Shown here piece after piece: positions 9,409 through 19,178 of a stretch of DNA of 64,000 nt. The stretch's first letter is position 1. Each line of letters opens with the position of its first letter. Where the stretch lies: NCBI RefSeq assembly GCF_006094435.1, contig NZ_CP034783.1, positions 1,887,001 through 1,951,000 on the forward strand, given 5' to 3'. A program made the position numbers and the translations under genes. The notes below the pieces were generated by a model. It was not told the DNA's origin. It saw only the letters and a list, made by a program, of their open reading frames with translations, and searched no databases. The DNA is from Pseudomonas sp. MPC6 (GTDB lineage Bacteria > Pseudomonadota > Gammaproteobacteria > Pseudomonadales > Pseudomonadaceae).

Positions 9409-9677
9409 CAGGTCACCCGAACATTCTGCGCATGACCCGCCACCCCATGGCAACCACAGGCAAGGCGATGACCTTGCAGGACCACAGGGATGCCATTCAT
9501 GCGCCTGCGCGGATGCCCCTCGACGAAAGCGAACTCGCCCAAGTGCAATGGGCAGGTGCCCTTGTCACCCAATACCGCAGGGGTTTTTCCGTTTATACGG
9601 TGCGTACCCGACAGTTGGCAGGACACGACCGTGCCACCGCTGCTGGTGGAGTCGCCCAGGCAGATGGGATGGGTCAT
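9408..9677 (-). CDS. PAAR domain protein (T6SS spike tip)
   Basis: An 89-residue PAAR protein that would cap the VgrG trimer. Features are the N-terminal MTHPICLGDSTSSGGTVVS, the internal VLGDKGTCPLH turn, and the C-terminal LACGCHGVAGH, giving Cys and His residues suited to the zinc site at the cone tip. It has no C-terminal toxin extension, so it is a bare tip. Its ATG follows the stop of the Tla3-like gene by two bases, and it is the fourth gene of the vgrG operon. The pairing with VgrG in cis supports spike assembly. Confidence 0.88.
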   Translation of the reverse strand: MTHPICLGDSTSSGGTVVSCQLSGTHRINGKTPAVLGDKGTCPLHLGEFAFVEGHPRRRMNGIPVVLQGHRLACGCHGVAGHAQNVRVT

Positions 9678-9679
9678 GG

Positions 9680-11353
9680 TTATTGCCCCGGCATGCGAAA
9701 TCGGAAGGGATCGACGCCATGGGTCTGCTGGTTTTTCGCTTTGCGGGCTTCGTCAGGCGGACGGACCATTTGCACCGTGGTGCTGCCATCCTTGCCGGAG
9801 TAGACCACTGCGCTGACTCCACCCTCCTGGTAGCTGGCAATCGTGGCGAGGTTGATTTCGACCAGGACGCCACTGACGCCGGTATTGCCCAGGCGCCGCC
9901 CGATGTCGTAGCCCTCGTCGACATTGCCCAACTCGATGCCGGTGCCGTCAACGTTGAGGCCATGCAGCGCATGGGTCAGGGCGATTTCGCCGTTGACGTT
10001 GTCAGTGCTGTCGTAGAACACGCGCACTGGTTTGTCGCCATCGGGCAGGGTTTCCAAGGCTTGTCGCCAGCCTGCTTGAAGGGCCTTGGCCTGTAGCGCG
10101 GGCTTGAGCAATTTTCCGTTTTCGTCCTGCATCGGGACTTTGATCGGGCGGTGCAGGTAACCCAGGATTGGAGCCCTGTCGAACTCCTGTACTTGATGAC
10201 TGGCCCAACGTACCGGGAGCCATGGGGACGGTTCGAAGTGACCGGGGCCTCGGTTGCTCAGGGTTTGCCAGAGGGTGGGGAGTTGGGATTGCCAGTAGGC
10301 GGAGGACATGGTGGTGATAGGACGAACATGACCTTTCTTACCTTTGGCACGCTCACCCTCTTTATACCAATCCAGAAATGCATCATCACGATTCCAGTAG
10401 AACGCCCATAACTTGCCCATGTCGGTGTTTGTGTTTTGGTTGTCTTCCGAGTTATTGGTGGCGAAAGGACGGATATAGCTGTCAATGCGATCCGAACGAG
10501 TGACCAGCAGACCCGTCATACTTTCGAATATCGTTGGTACGGCGTGGACATTTTGAAGACCCGGAGTGCCAGCCTCGCGATAGCCGTTTCGAGTGACGTC
10601 ACCATCGCGACTTACGACCAATGCCTGCGGCACTTTTGGATTGTCATCAAAAAACTGAAACAGGCGCTCAATCATGTTCTGCGCATGAGTGGTGTTGTCT
10701 GCGTCTTGCCAAAGGAACAGGGTGACACCCAGAGTCGCGGCATTGCGACCACTGAGTATAGTATTTGGGGCACCCGCATCTTCAGGTTGCTTGGGCGGCG
10801 CAATCGCAAACACCGGTATTGGCCAGTAGGCCACTGAATCGCTGGCCGAATGCTTGAATGCAACGCGTATATTGATACTCCGGGTGATCTCTCGAGAGCT
10901 CAATGAAGCATCGTAGTCCTTGGGGTTTTGCGAATAGATCGAGGTGAAATTGCTATTCTTGTTTTTTATTTCTCGCCAAATTGAAGATTGATGCCAATCA
11001 TCAATGGCAAGCCCCGTACCTCGTATTTCCAGCGCATAGGTACGCTCACGCGTGGCAATTTGCTCGGTTACTTCAGCGATGACTTTTGATTTGTAAGTCG
11101 CAAGTTCTACCTTTTCGTAGGCTAAAGCCTTTCCAAACCAGTGCCCGCTGTAAGCCAACACCAGCGCACCCAAAATACTCGCGATTCCCCAGCGCATAAC
11201 CGCATCCATATCCCTAAGCTCCCTATTTTCGGCTTGTGCTGTGTAAACGACGAAAAACAGAAACCCAAGCCAAACGGCCGAGAGTATTCCTGCTGCCCAG
11301 AAGTATCCCTTCAGCTGCGGTCGCTGTGATTTGTCATGCTGACGATCCCTCAT
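9680..11353 (-). CDS. tla3: Tla3-like DUF2875 protein (T6SS lipase adaptor type)
   Basis: A 557-residue membrane-anchored protein. Two hydrophobic segments lie near residues 17-39 and 54-72, followed by a large soluble domain. Position and architecture match the DUF2875 proteins encoded beside Tle3 lipases; in P. aeruginosa Tla3 is required to deliver Tle3 through VgrG2b. Landmarks include QTHGVDPFRFRMPGQ at the C-terminus. The start overlaps the lipase stop (ATGA). A role as immunity protein is the main alternative, because the operon lacks a gene at the usual Tli3 position and this one has a domain likely to be periplasmic. The family call rests on context plus overall recognition. Confidence 0.7.
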   Translation of the reverse strand: MRDRQHDKSQRPQLKGYFWAAGILSAVWLGFLFFVVYTAQAENRELRDMDAVMRWGIASILGALVLAYSGHWFGKALAYEKVELATYKSKVIAEVTEQIATRERTYALEIRGTGLAIDDWHQSSIWREIKNKNSNFTSIYSQNPKDYDASLSSREITRSINIRVAFKHSASDSVAYWPIPVFAIAPPKQPEDAGAPNTILSGRNAATLGVTLFLWQDADNTTHAQNMIERLFQFFDDNPKVPQALVVSRDGDVTRNGYREAGTPGLQNVHAVPTIFESMTGLLVTRSDRIDSYIRPFATNNSEDNQNTNTDMGKLWAFYWNRDDAFLDWYKEGERAKGKKGHVRPITTMSSAYWQSQLPTLWQTLSNRGPGHFEPSPWLPVRWASHQVQEFDRAPILGYLHRPIKVPMQDENGKLLKPALQAKALQAGWRQALETLPDGDKPVRVFYDSTDNVNGEIALTHALHGLNVDGTGIELGNVDEGYDIGRRLGNTGVSGVLVEINLATIASYQEGGVSAVVYSGKDGSTTVQMVRPPDEARKAKNQQTHGVDPFRFRMPGQ

Positions 11354-13380
11354 TGGGCAACTCCTTTCACCGAGGGGCTCACAATCAGTGCCGGCGGTGT
11401 CAGCGAGACCAATTCGGTCGAAGGAAATTTACCTTGGAGGTAATACTGATAGCTGGCTTCGGCCAACGCTTGAGCCTGCGCACTCAGTCGCGACCAACCC
11501 TTCATCTTGATGACATCATCGAACTGTTCTTCATCCATTCTCCAATCCGCAATCGCCACCAACACCTCACGCATCACCGGATCATCCAGACACTTCGCCT
11601 GCCCAATCGCAATATCCATCGCTGTCACCCAGCGATGGTTTTCCGGACTGCGCAATACCGCCGAGTGATAGCTGTTTTCACTCAACTCTTTTGGGTCGAT
11701 GTCCATGCGGGCCCGGATTTCGTTCGGCGTTTCCTCACGTTCGTAGCGGTAGTGATCTTTGGTCTGGAGCAACGCAAAACCGGACACCGCTGTGCGGCGG
11801 AAAGCGTGGGTCTGGTCGTCCGGCTCTTTGCCCTGGTTCCAGCGGGCGCGTACAACTTCCACATCGATTCGATCGGTGATGTTCTGCACAAAAATCCATT
11901 TGAAGGTCGCGCTGGGGTTGCCCAAAGCAGCGTTTTTCGAGACCGCGTCCGAGCGGTCCTTTCCCGATTCGTGAGTTGAGCCGGTTACGGCTTCGCCGCC
12001 GAACATCTGTGGCGCATGAGGCGGGTGCAGTTGCTCGGCATTGATGTTGCGCTCCTGGCCTTTCTGGATCGGTGCTCGCGAGGCCACCGCTGCGGCTGAC
12101 CAACCACCAGGGTAACGCGGCTCGCCCTTGGCTCGGATAAGATCCTGTTGTGGAACTTTGCCAACGAGCACGGGTTTGCCTTCGCGCAGACGCTTGGTCC
12201 ACAAGCGCTGGTAGAAACGCAAGGATTGCAAAGCGTTCATGGCTGGCTGCCCATCAGGGAGTACGTCCGGTACGCCATAAGTACCAATGCCATGCACGTC
12301 ATCCAGCGCCACCGTGGTGTCGTCCGGGCTGAAGTACAGATAAACCTTGCCGCGATTGTCGCGCTCGGGAAACACCACGGTTTTCCCGTCTGTACCCAAA
12401 CGTTGCCCCTGTTCAGGTGACCATCGCGGACCGGTCCGACCGCCATACCCCGGTACGCCACAACGCGCGGCGCTCAAGGGGGGTTGCGCATGGGGCGATT
12501 GGGTGATCCGTTGCACAAGGTTTATCAGCACTTGCAGCGTCTTTGAATTTTTCGGCGTCGTACCTGGCAACACCGAATAAGGCGAGTCCACCATGATTGC
12601 GCAGTCGGCGCAGCGTTCGCCCCGATCCACCAGCATCGCTTGAGCAAGCAAAGTGATCAGCGTGCCCTGGCTGTGCCCCATGATGGTGATGGTTTCATCG
12701 GGTGAGACGCGGCGAGTCTCGCTGACCAGCATCGCCAGCCGGGTCGCCGCCAGCACAAAGTAACGCCTGTTTGGCGCCTTACCCATGAACAGAGAATTAT
12801 GCATCGTGGGTTGGGCCAAATGGCGCACCCATTTAGCAAAGCCCTCTTCGTACATCTCCAGCAGGTTGTTGGTGGCGTTGGCAAAAAAACCGCCACCTTT
12901 GGCGAAGTGACGATCAAGGCGATTGCCAAATCTGTCTTGAAATTGATCACGCAGCCTGGCCGGATCGCCATTTTCATCGCGCTTTATTTCGCCGGGTTCG
13001 GCTCTGTAACCCCAGTAAAAAGGGATGAACAGACTGCGGACGTCAGAGGCATTTGAATCGCGTTGATAAAGGTAGGTGTCGGGATCGTCGAGTATTTGCC
13101 TTTCCTTGTCTCTCCAGGCTTCTTTAGGTGTGCCCAAAGCCTTGTCGTACTGGACTCCATACCGCCCAGCCCGAAGATCCGGCCGATCCAACCGCTCGTT
13201 CACCCCCTGACACAACCCCGTCTCCACCGACTCATACGATCCCCCCGGATCATTGACCCCGTGCAGGAAAATCACCACCCCAGGCAAGTCCCCAGGGACC
13301 TCCATCTTGCGCTCGGTGGTGCAGTTCGCAATCAAGCGGGTGGTGCTCTGCGCCACTGTGTGAAAGCTCGACTCGCTCAT
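11350..13380 (-). CDS. tle3: Tle3-like T6SS phospholipase effector (alpha/beta hydrolase, DUF3274)
   Basis: A 676-residue alpha/beta hydrolase. VVIFLHGVNDPGGSYE (residues 36-50) forms the oxyanion strand, and the nucleophile elbow is IMGHSQGT with Ser at residue 237. The C-terminal half resembles DUF3274, the arrangement of Tle3 antibacterial phospholipases. There is no signal peptide, as expected for a T6SS cargo. The ATG overlaps the vgrG stop (ATGA) and the stop overlaps the next start (ATGA), so dosage is coupled to the spike. Predicted role: membrane phospholipid hydrolysis in the periplasm of a rival cell. Unlike the P. aeruginosa operon, no gene separates it from vgrG. Confidence 0.85.
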   Translation of the reverse strand: MSESSFHTVAQSTTRLIANCTTERKMEVPGDLPGVVIFLHGVNDPGGSYESVETGLCQGVNERLDRPDLRAGRYGVQYDKALGTPKEAWRDKERQILDDPDTYLYQRDSNASDVRSLFIPFYWGYRAEPGEIKRDENGDPARLRDQFQDRFGNRLDRHFAKGGGFFANATNNLLEMYEEGFAKWVRHLAQPTMHNSLFMGKAPNRRYFVLAATRLAMLVSETRRVSPDETITIMGHSQGTLITLLAQAMLVDRGERCADCAIMVDSPYSVLPGTTPKNSKTLQVLINLVQRITQSPHAQPPLSAARCGVPGYGGRTGPRWSPEQGQRLGTDGKTVVFPERDNRGKVYLYFSPDDTTVALDDVHGIGTYGVPDVLPDGQPAMNALQSLRFYQRLWTKRLREGKPVLVGKVPQQDLIRAKGEPRYPGGWSAAAVASRAPIQKGQERNINAEQLHPPHAPQMFGGEAVTGSTHESGKDRSDAVSKNAALGNPSATFKWIFVQNITDRIDVEVVRARWNQGKEPDDQTHAFRRTAVSGFALLQTKDHYRYEREETPNEIRARMDIDPKELSENSYHSAVLRSPENHRWVTAMDIAIGQAKCLDDPVMREVLVAIADWRMDEEQFDDVIKMKGWSRLSAQAQALAEASYQYYLQGKFPSTELVSLTPPALIVSPSVKGVAQ

Positions 13381-15932
13381 TGACGCTCTCCCGTCGGGCC
13401 GGTTTTTCGCTGGGCCTTCACCCGGGCCTGATGCATCACCTCGCGCTCCACTCTCTGCGTCAAACCGCTTGCATCCGTTGAACCTTGCACCACGCTGCCA
13501 TCGCCCAGCTCGATCTGGTACGCGTGGTCCGCTGCCACTCGGGGGCTTTCATCCGCGTGGCCCGGATAGTGAAAGGCCAGGCGTTGCGCCGCTGGATCAC
13601 GGCTGAAGGACGGGATGGTAACGCTGTCGGTTTTCGGTCCGACCCAGTCATGGTCGCTGGCGTGCACCGTGACCTTGTCCTGGGTGCCAATCTCGATGCC
13701 GCCACCAATCTTGATGTAGCTGCCGTCGTCCGCCACCAAGCGAATGATGGGCGCAGTCACGACCACTTCACCTTCGGTGACCGACAGGTGCAGGTTCTTT
13801 TGCGCATTGAGCGCAATGTCATCTTCCTGGGCTTGCACGAGCACCTTGCCGCGATTGGCGATGGCGCTGATGCCTGCATCTTGCGCAAAGGCCGAAATCC
13901 CTTTGCCCGCGTTCAATCGCATGGCCGCACCGCTGGTCAATTGCAGGTGGTCCTGAGCCGTTGTGTCGTGGTTCTCACCGGCGTAGTGCACTTGTGAGCG
14001 CGGTGTGGCGCTGGCGATGCCCGCCTCGGCCGCCACGGCGAGCAGTGGGTCGCCCGAACTGTTGCTCTCCGGTGCAGGCCATTGAGTCAACGACTGGCGC
14101 AGCAGGTCGATGCCTTGGCTATCGACCTGTTGGCTGCCACGGGCGGCGGCGGTCTGGCCGAGCGACTGGAACAGTTCGCCACACTCGCTCAGCAGCTTGA
14201 GCAATTCTTCGCGGTCCAACTGCGAACCCTGCGCGCCGTGACGGGCATAAGTGGTCAATAACATGCCTTGGGCCGCTCGCAGAGCGATGGCCGCGTCGGT
14301 GCGCAGTTCGGCGCCATTGCCACGGGGCTGGGCTTGGCCGTCAGTTCTGGGCGTGGTGAGTTTGCCGAGGTTCAGCGCGGTGGCGTGATGGGTCGTGCCC
14401 ATGCGGGCGCGCAACGCACCGGGTGTATCGTCGAATAGCAGTTCGTTGAAGCCGTTGCCTTTGTGTTCCCGGGTCTGGATGCCCGAGAGCGTTCGATTAC
14501 CCGGTAAACCCGTGGCGTTACTGAAGCGCGGCGGTAAATGGTCAGCGTTGTAGAGTACCGAAGTGACAAGGGGGCGGTCGATGTCGCCCCCGAGGAAAGT
14601 CACCAGGACCTCCTGACCGATGCGCGGCAAAAACTGATGACCAAAACCGGCGCCCGCACTGGGCATGGCGACCCTGAGCCAGGTGGTGCCGGGTGCAGGA
14701 TCCTGTCCGCGCTGCCAATGAAAGCGTACTTGTACCCGCGCCAGCGCATCGGTGAAGACTTCCTCTCCTTCAGGACCCACCACGATGGCGGTGAGCGGCC
14801 CCGAAATCGTCGGGCGAGGCGTGATGATTGCGGGGCGATACGGGATTTTATGGCGCACACACACGAAGCTGTTGTCGTAGCCTGCCGGCTGATCCGATAG
14901 ATAGTTGTTACTGCCACGGTGTTCGACGCTCAGCAACAGGAAGTGGCGATCCGCAATGGGGTCACGGTCGTGATCGAAGTGCTGGGTCAACTCGAAGGTG
15001 TAACCGGGCAGCATGGCGCGACAGTTGCTGCTGCCCTGAAACGTCTTGCCCTGTACTTCCATGGCTTCCAGTCGATGACGCACCAGCGTCTCGCCATTCG
15101 CGGGCATCGCGTGGCTGTAATGGCCGGGAAAGTCGTAGATTTCGTAAGACGGGACCTCACCCTGGACGTTGAGGCTGGGCATGCTGACCGGCAGTGGATT
15201 TCGCGGTTGCCTGTAGTCGAATGTCTGAATGGCCATACGACCGGACTGCAAAACCCGGTTGCTGCTCCATTGAGTGATGGAATCGGCTGTCTCGGTGACC
15301 GAAGCACTGTGGTAGCGGATCTGCGGTTGCTGCGGTAACGGCTCAAGGTTGCGGGAATGGTCGGTGATTATCAGTTGATGTCCTTCCTTCGAGTGATCGA
15401 AGTAGAAGAACAGTCCTTCGCCTTCCAGCAGGCGCAAGACGAAATCCAGATCGTTCTCGCGGTACTGCGTGATGTAGCTGTGGGACTTGAGCGGCTGGTC
15501 CAGCCGGAATTCGAAACTGGGCAGCGCCTCATAGTGGGCAAACACCGTGCGAACGATGTCTTCGATCGTTTGCTCTTGAAATATCCGCGAGTCAGAACGG
15601 CGCGACAGCATCCACAGCCAGGGACTCAATGTTGCCGAGTAGCGCGCCAGCCCACCGTCACTGCCTTGCAGGCTGAAACGGTTGATATAACCATGAATAA
15701 AACGGGCCCCACCGGTTGCCAGTTCAATCTCCAGCAACGCGGGTTGCCCTATCAGGGACTTGAGTTCCAGTCGCGCATCCTGACTGATCAGCGACAACTC
15801 GAAACTGAACAGCGTCGACAATCCTTCAGTACCGCAAAAACGCTCCAGCAGCAGCGCGTGCTGACCGATGGCCGGGGTGGTCAGCTTGATCAAGCGTCGG
15901 TTCTGTGGCGCAAATAGTGGTGTCAGTTCCAT
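13377..15932 (-). CDS. vgrG: T6SS spike protein VgrG
   Basis: An 851-residue VgrG. The gp27-like N-terminal module starts LTPLFAPQNRRLIKL and includes FHWQRGQDPAPGTTWLRVA at the entry to the gp5-like OB fold. A DUF2345 region of beta-helix type follows (residues about 560-790, ending HDWVGPKTDS). The last roughly 60 residues, beginning around VAADHAYQIELGDGS with a TDASGLT turn, look like the small transthyretin-like extension that some VgrGs use to hold lipase effectors. The start at 15932 has AGGA ten bases upstream; an ATG 14 codons further upstream is possible. It heads the five-gene operon. Confidence 0.93.
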   Translation of the reverse strand: MELTPLFAPQNRRLIKLTTPAIGQHALLLERFCGTEGLSTLFSFELSLISQDARLELKSLIGQPALLEIELATGGARFIHGYINRFSLQGSDGGLARYSATLSPWLWMLSRRSDSRIFQEQTIEDIVRTVFAHYEALPSFEFRLDQPLKSHSYITQYRENDLDFVLRLLEGEGLFFYFDHSKEGHQLIITDHSRNLEPLPQQPQIRYHSASVTETADSITQWSSNRVLQSGRMAIQTFDYRQPRNPLPVSMPSLNVQGEVPSYEIYDFPGHYSHAMPANGETLVRHRLEAMEVQGKTFQGSSNCRAMLPGYTFELTQHFDHDRDPIADRHFLLLSVEHRGSNNYLSDQPAGYDNSFVCVRHKIPYRPAIITPRPTISGPLTAIVVGPEGEEVFTDALARVQVRFHWQRGQDPAPGTTWLRVAMPSAGAGFGHQFLPRIGQEVLVTFLGGDIDRPLVTSVLYNADHLPPRFSNATGLPGNRTLSGIQTREHKGNGFNELLFDDTPGALRARMGTTHHATALNLGKLTTPRTDGQAQPRGNGAELRTDAAIALRAAQGMLLTTYARHGAQGSQLDREELLKLLSECGELFQSLGQTAAARGSQQVDSQGIDLLRQSLTQWPAPESNSSGDPLLAVAAEAGIASATPRSQVHYAGENHDTTAQDHLQLTSGAAMRLNAGKGISAFAQDAGISAIANRGKVLVQAQEDDIALNAQKNLHLSVTEGEVVVTAPIIRLVADDGSYIKIGGGIEIGTQDKVTVHASDHDWVGPKTDSVTIPSFSRDPAAQRLAFHYPGHADESPRVAADHAYQIELGDGSVVQGSTDASGLTQRVEREVMHQARVKAQRKTGPTGERQ

Positions 15933-16175
15933 TAACAAGTGTCCTACGGCATAAGCAACCGGTGTTCGACCCATGAGCGGTGCACCTCAGTGCTCACGGC
16001 GAAATACAAACACGGGAATTAAGACGCTTATGAAATAGCTTGTATGTAGGACGCTTCCTTTTTTAACAAACTGAGCAGCAATGCTGCCACGCGCAGTTGC
16101 ACACACGGATATGCAGCGAACTCAGCCTTATGTGTGACGCCAATCAACTGTGGGAGCGAGGTGCTTGCGAAGTGT

Positions 16176-17519
16176 CTAGCGCACCAGGCTCGGCCGCTTG
16201 TTATCGAACGTCCAGCCCGGAATCAAGAACTGCATCGCCACGCTGTCATCCCGCGCGCCCAGCCCCATGCCTTTATAGAGCTCATGGGCCTTGGCCAGTT
16301 GATCCAGGTCCAGCTCGACCCCCAGGCCCGGTTTCTTCGGCACCTGCACGCAACCCCCAACGATTTGCAACGGGGCCTTGGTCAGGCGCTGGCCGTCCTG
16401 CCAGATCCAGTGGGTGTCGATGGCGGTGATCTCACCCGGCGCGGCGGCCGCAACATGGGTGAACATCGCCAGGGAAATATCGAAGTGGTTGTTGGAATGC
16501 GAGCCCCAGGTCAGGCCCCATTCATGGCACATCTGCGCCACGCGGACCGAGCCCTGCATCGTCCAGAAGTGCGGGTCGGCCAAGGGGATGTCCACCGATT
16601 GCAGCTGGATCGCGTGGCCCATTTCCCGCCAATCGGTGGCGATCATGTTGGTGGCGGTTTTCAGGCCTGTGGCGCGGCGGAACTCGGCCATGACTTCACG
16701 GCCCGAATACCCGTTTTCTGCCCCGCAAGGGTCTTCGGCATACGCGAGGACGCGATGCTGGTCGCGGCACAAGCGGATCGCTTCTTTCAGCGACCAGGCG
16801 CCATTCGGATCGAGGGTGATGCGCGCATCGGGAAAGCGTTCGGCCAGGGCGGTCACCGCTTCGATTTCGTCATCGCCACTGAGCACGCCGCCCTTGAGCT
16901 TGAAGTCCTTGAAGCCGTAGCGAGCGTGGGCAGCCTCGGCCAGGCGCACCACTGCATCGGCGGTCATCGCGGGTTCGTGGCGCAGGCGAAACCAGTCGTT
17001 GTCGGCATCCGGTTCGCTGCGGTAGGCGAGGTCGGTCTGGCGGCGATCGCCGACATAAAACAGATAACCGAGCATCTTCACTTCGTCGCGTTGCTGGCCT
17101 TCGCCGAGCAGGGCCGCGACCGGCACGTCCAAGTGCTGCCCCAACAGATCCAGGAGCGCCGCTTCCAGGCCGGTGACCGCGTGAATGGTGATGCGCAGGT
17201 CGAACGTCTGCAGGCCACGGCCGCCGGCATCACGGTCGGCGAAGGTCTGGCGCACTTGATTGAGGATCTTCTGATAGGTCCCGATCGGGCTGCCGACCAC
17301 CAGGCTGCGCGCGTCTTCGAGGGTCTGGCGAATGCGCTCGCCCCCTGGCACTTCACCGACGCCGGTGTGGCCGGCGTTGTCCTTGAGGATGACGATGTTG
17401 CGGGTGAAAAATGGCCCGTGGGCGCCGCTCAGGTTGAGCAACATGCCATCGTGCCCGGCCACCGGAACAACCTGCATGCTGGTGATGATCGGGGCTTTTG
17501 CGGTGTCTTGTGCGTTCAT
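16176..17519 (-). CDS. gudD: D-glucarate dehydratase
   Basis: Enolase-superfamily dehydratase converting D-glucarate to 5-keto-4-deoxy-D-glucarate, 447 residues. The KDFKLKGGV motif supplies the catalytic Lys pair, DPNGAW and [14 protein letters not shown] give metal ligands, [11 protein letters not shown] the third, and [11 protein letters not shown] carries the catalytic His region. Length is as expected. It follows gudP on the same strand with a 33-bp gap, so the two form an operon reading away from the divergent GntR regulator. Confidence 0.95.
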   Translation of the reverse strand: MNAQDTAKAPIITSMQVVPVAGHDGMLLNLSGAHGPFFTRNIVILKDNAGHTGVGEVPGGERIRQTLEDARSLVVGSPIGTYQKILNQVRQTFADRDAGGRGLQTFDLRITIHAVTGLEAALLDLLGQHLDVPVAALLGEGQQRDEVKMLGYLFYVGDRRQTDLAYRSEPDADNDWFRLRHEPAMTADAVVRLAEAAHARYGFKDFKLKGGVLSGDDEIEAVTALAERFPDARITLDPNGAWSLKEAIRLCRDQHRVLAYAEDPCGAENGYSGREVMAEFRRATGLKTATNMIATDWREMGHAIQLQSVDIPLADPHFWTMQGSVRVAQMCHEWGLTWGSHSNNHFDISLAMFTHVAAAAPGEITAIDTHWIWQDGQRLTKAPLQIVGGCVQVPKKPGLGVELDLDQLAKAHELYKGMGLGARDDSVAMQFLIPGWTFDNKRPSLVR

Positions 17520-17552
17520 TGTCTTGTCCTTAAAGCATGCTGACAGGAGCGT

Positions 17553-18899
17553 TCAGGCGTGGTCGGGCGCGGATTCGCCCAGTACGGCGGCGGGTGCGGA
17601 TTTGGCTGTGCTACGCGCGGCGAAAACGATGATCGCGGCGATGATCGATGTGGCGGCCAGGCCATACAGCCCGCCCTGGATCGACCCGGTGTGTTCTTCC
17701 AGCAGGCCGAACGTGGTCGGCGCGACGAAGCCACCGAGGTTGCCCACCGAGTTGATCAGCGCGATGACACCCGCGGCGATGCGTGCATCCAGGTAAGCCT
17801 GGGGGATCGGCCAGAACAGCGACGAGGCCGATTTGAAACCCAGCGCCGCAAAGCAGATCGCAACGAAGGCAAAGATCGGCCCGCCGGTGGTGGACATGAA
17901 CATCCCGGCCGCCGCGATCAGCAGGGCGGCAGCCACCCAGGCTTGCTGATGTTTCCATCTGGCCGACAGCGAAGCGAAGGCGTACATGCCGACGATCGAC
18001 AGCAACCAGGGGATCGAGTTGAACAGCCCGACCTGAATGTCGCTGAGGTCGCCCATCTTCTTGATGATGCTCGGCAGCCAGAAGGTCGCGGCGTAGATGG
18101 TCAGTTGGATGAAGAAATAGATCAGGCAGAACAGGATGATCTGGCGATCCTTGAGCAGCTTGCCCAGTGACGGCTTGATCGGCGTCGCCGCTTCGCGGGC
18201 CAGTTGTTCGTCATCGATGGCCTTGACCAGCGCGTCTTGCTCGGGGCGAGTCAGCCATTTGGCGTCGTGGGGCCTGGAATCGAGCCAGAACCACACGAAC
18301 ACGCACAGGCAGACCGAGAACATGCCTTCAATGAAGTACATCCATTGCCAACCGTGCAGGCCCAAACCGTTGATCTGCAGGAGCAACCCGGACAGTGGGC
18401 CGGAGATCAGCGAAGCGATCGCCGAACCGCTGAGGAAGATCGCAATGGCCTTGCCGCGCTCGACACCCGGCAACCAGCGAGTGAAGTAGTAGATCACCCC
18501 GGGAAAGAACCCGGCTTCCGCCACGCCCAACAGGAATCGCAGGATATAGAAGTGGGTTTCGTTCTGGATGAAGGCCATGCAGGCCGCCACGATGCCCCAG
18601 GTCAGCATGATGCGGGTCAGCCAGATTCGTGCGCCGACTTTCTGCAGGAGGATGTTGGAGGGCACTTCGAACAGCGCGTAACCGATGAAGAACAGCCCGG
18701 CACCGAGGCCATAGGCGGCAGCGCCGATGCCCAGGTCATGTTCCATGTGGGTGCGGACGAAGCCGATGTTCACACGGTCGATGTAGTTGACGATGAACAT
18801 GATCACGAACAGCGGCAGGACGTGCCGTTTCACTTTTGAGATGGCGGACTTCAGGACCGGATCGGCGCCGTCGTGCATCCCGGATATGGATGTACTCAC
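17553..18899 (-). CDS. gudP: D-glucarate/galactarate MFS transporter
   Basis: Anion:cation symporter (ACS) family MFS permease, 448 residues, 12 predicted membrane helices. Typical blocks are IMFIVNYIDRVNIGF in helix 1, LGIGAAAYGLGAGLFFIGYALFEVPSN, and EAGFFPGVIYYFTRWLP in the first half. GGGAG lies 8 bases before a GTG at 18899, which I take as the start in preference to a GTG five codons upstream. Operon with gudD supports glucarate as substrate. Confidence 0.92.
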   Translation of the reverse strand: MSTSISGMHDGADPVLKSAISKVKRHVLPLFVIMFIVNYIDRVNIGFVRTHMEHDLGIGAAAYGLGAGLFFIGYALFEVPSNILLQKVGARIWLTRIMLTWGIVAACMAFIQNETHFYILRFLLGVAEAGFFPGVIYYFTRWLPGVERGKAIAIFLSGSAIASLISGPLSGLLLQINGLGLHGWQWMYFIEGMFSVCLCVFVWFWLDSRPHDAKWLTRPEQDALVKAIDDEQLAREAATPIKPSLGKLLKDRQIILFCLIYFFIQLTIYAATFWLPSIIKKMGDLSDIQVGLFNSIPWLLSIVGMYAFASLSARWKHQQAWVAAALLIAAAGMFMSTTGGPIFAFVAICFAALGFKSASSLFWPIPQAYLDARIAAGVIALINSVGNLGGFVAPTTFGLLEEHTGSIQGGLYGLAATSIIAAIIVFAARSTAKSAPAAVLGESAPDHA

Positions 18900-18960
18900 T
18901 TGTTTTTCTCCCACTGATTATTTTTATGCGGGGTGTGACTGGGTGTTGCTGTGTTGATAG

Positions 18961-19106
18961 ACATCATACAACTACATTTTTTTGTCCTGCAAGCGTAAAA
19001 ACCGATTAAGCGGAGGTTTTTCTAGAGTATTCAAGATTGGCGTTGTCCGCGACAAGAGCAGAAATCCCCGGTGTTCAGGCTGTTGTTGAGTGTTGTCATA
19101 CAAGTT
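18961..19106. promoter_or_regulatory. Divergent gudP / gntR control region with TTGT-ACAA operators
   Basis: The 279-bp gap between gudP and the GntR gene contains a near-palindrome GTTGTCATACAAG at 19092-19104 (TTGT-N3-ACAA) and a related half, CATCATACAAC, near 18963. These resemble operators of FadR-subfamily GntR repressors. The sites flank both divergent promoters, so the adjacent regulator probably represses both directions until a sugar-acid ligand binds. Assignment of the sites is inference. Confidence 0.55.
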
Positions 19107-19178
19107 AAGCGCTTTTTCTGAGGCTTCCACTCGATCAGGGTGCTACGATCCCGTGAGCCCCGCTTTCGGATGATTGCC

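Noticed and set aside
9680..15932. T6SS operon as part of a complete secretion cluster
   Set aside because: No tss structural genes (tssB, tssC, tssK, clpV) are in the window; this is an auxiliary vgrG island only.
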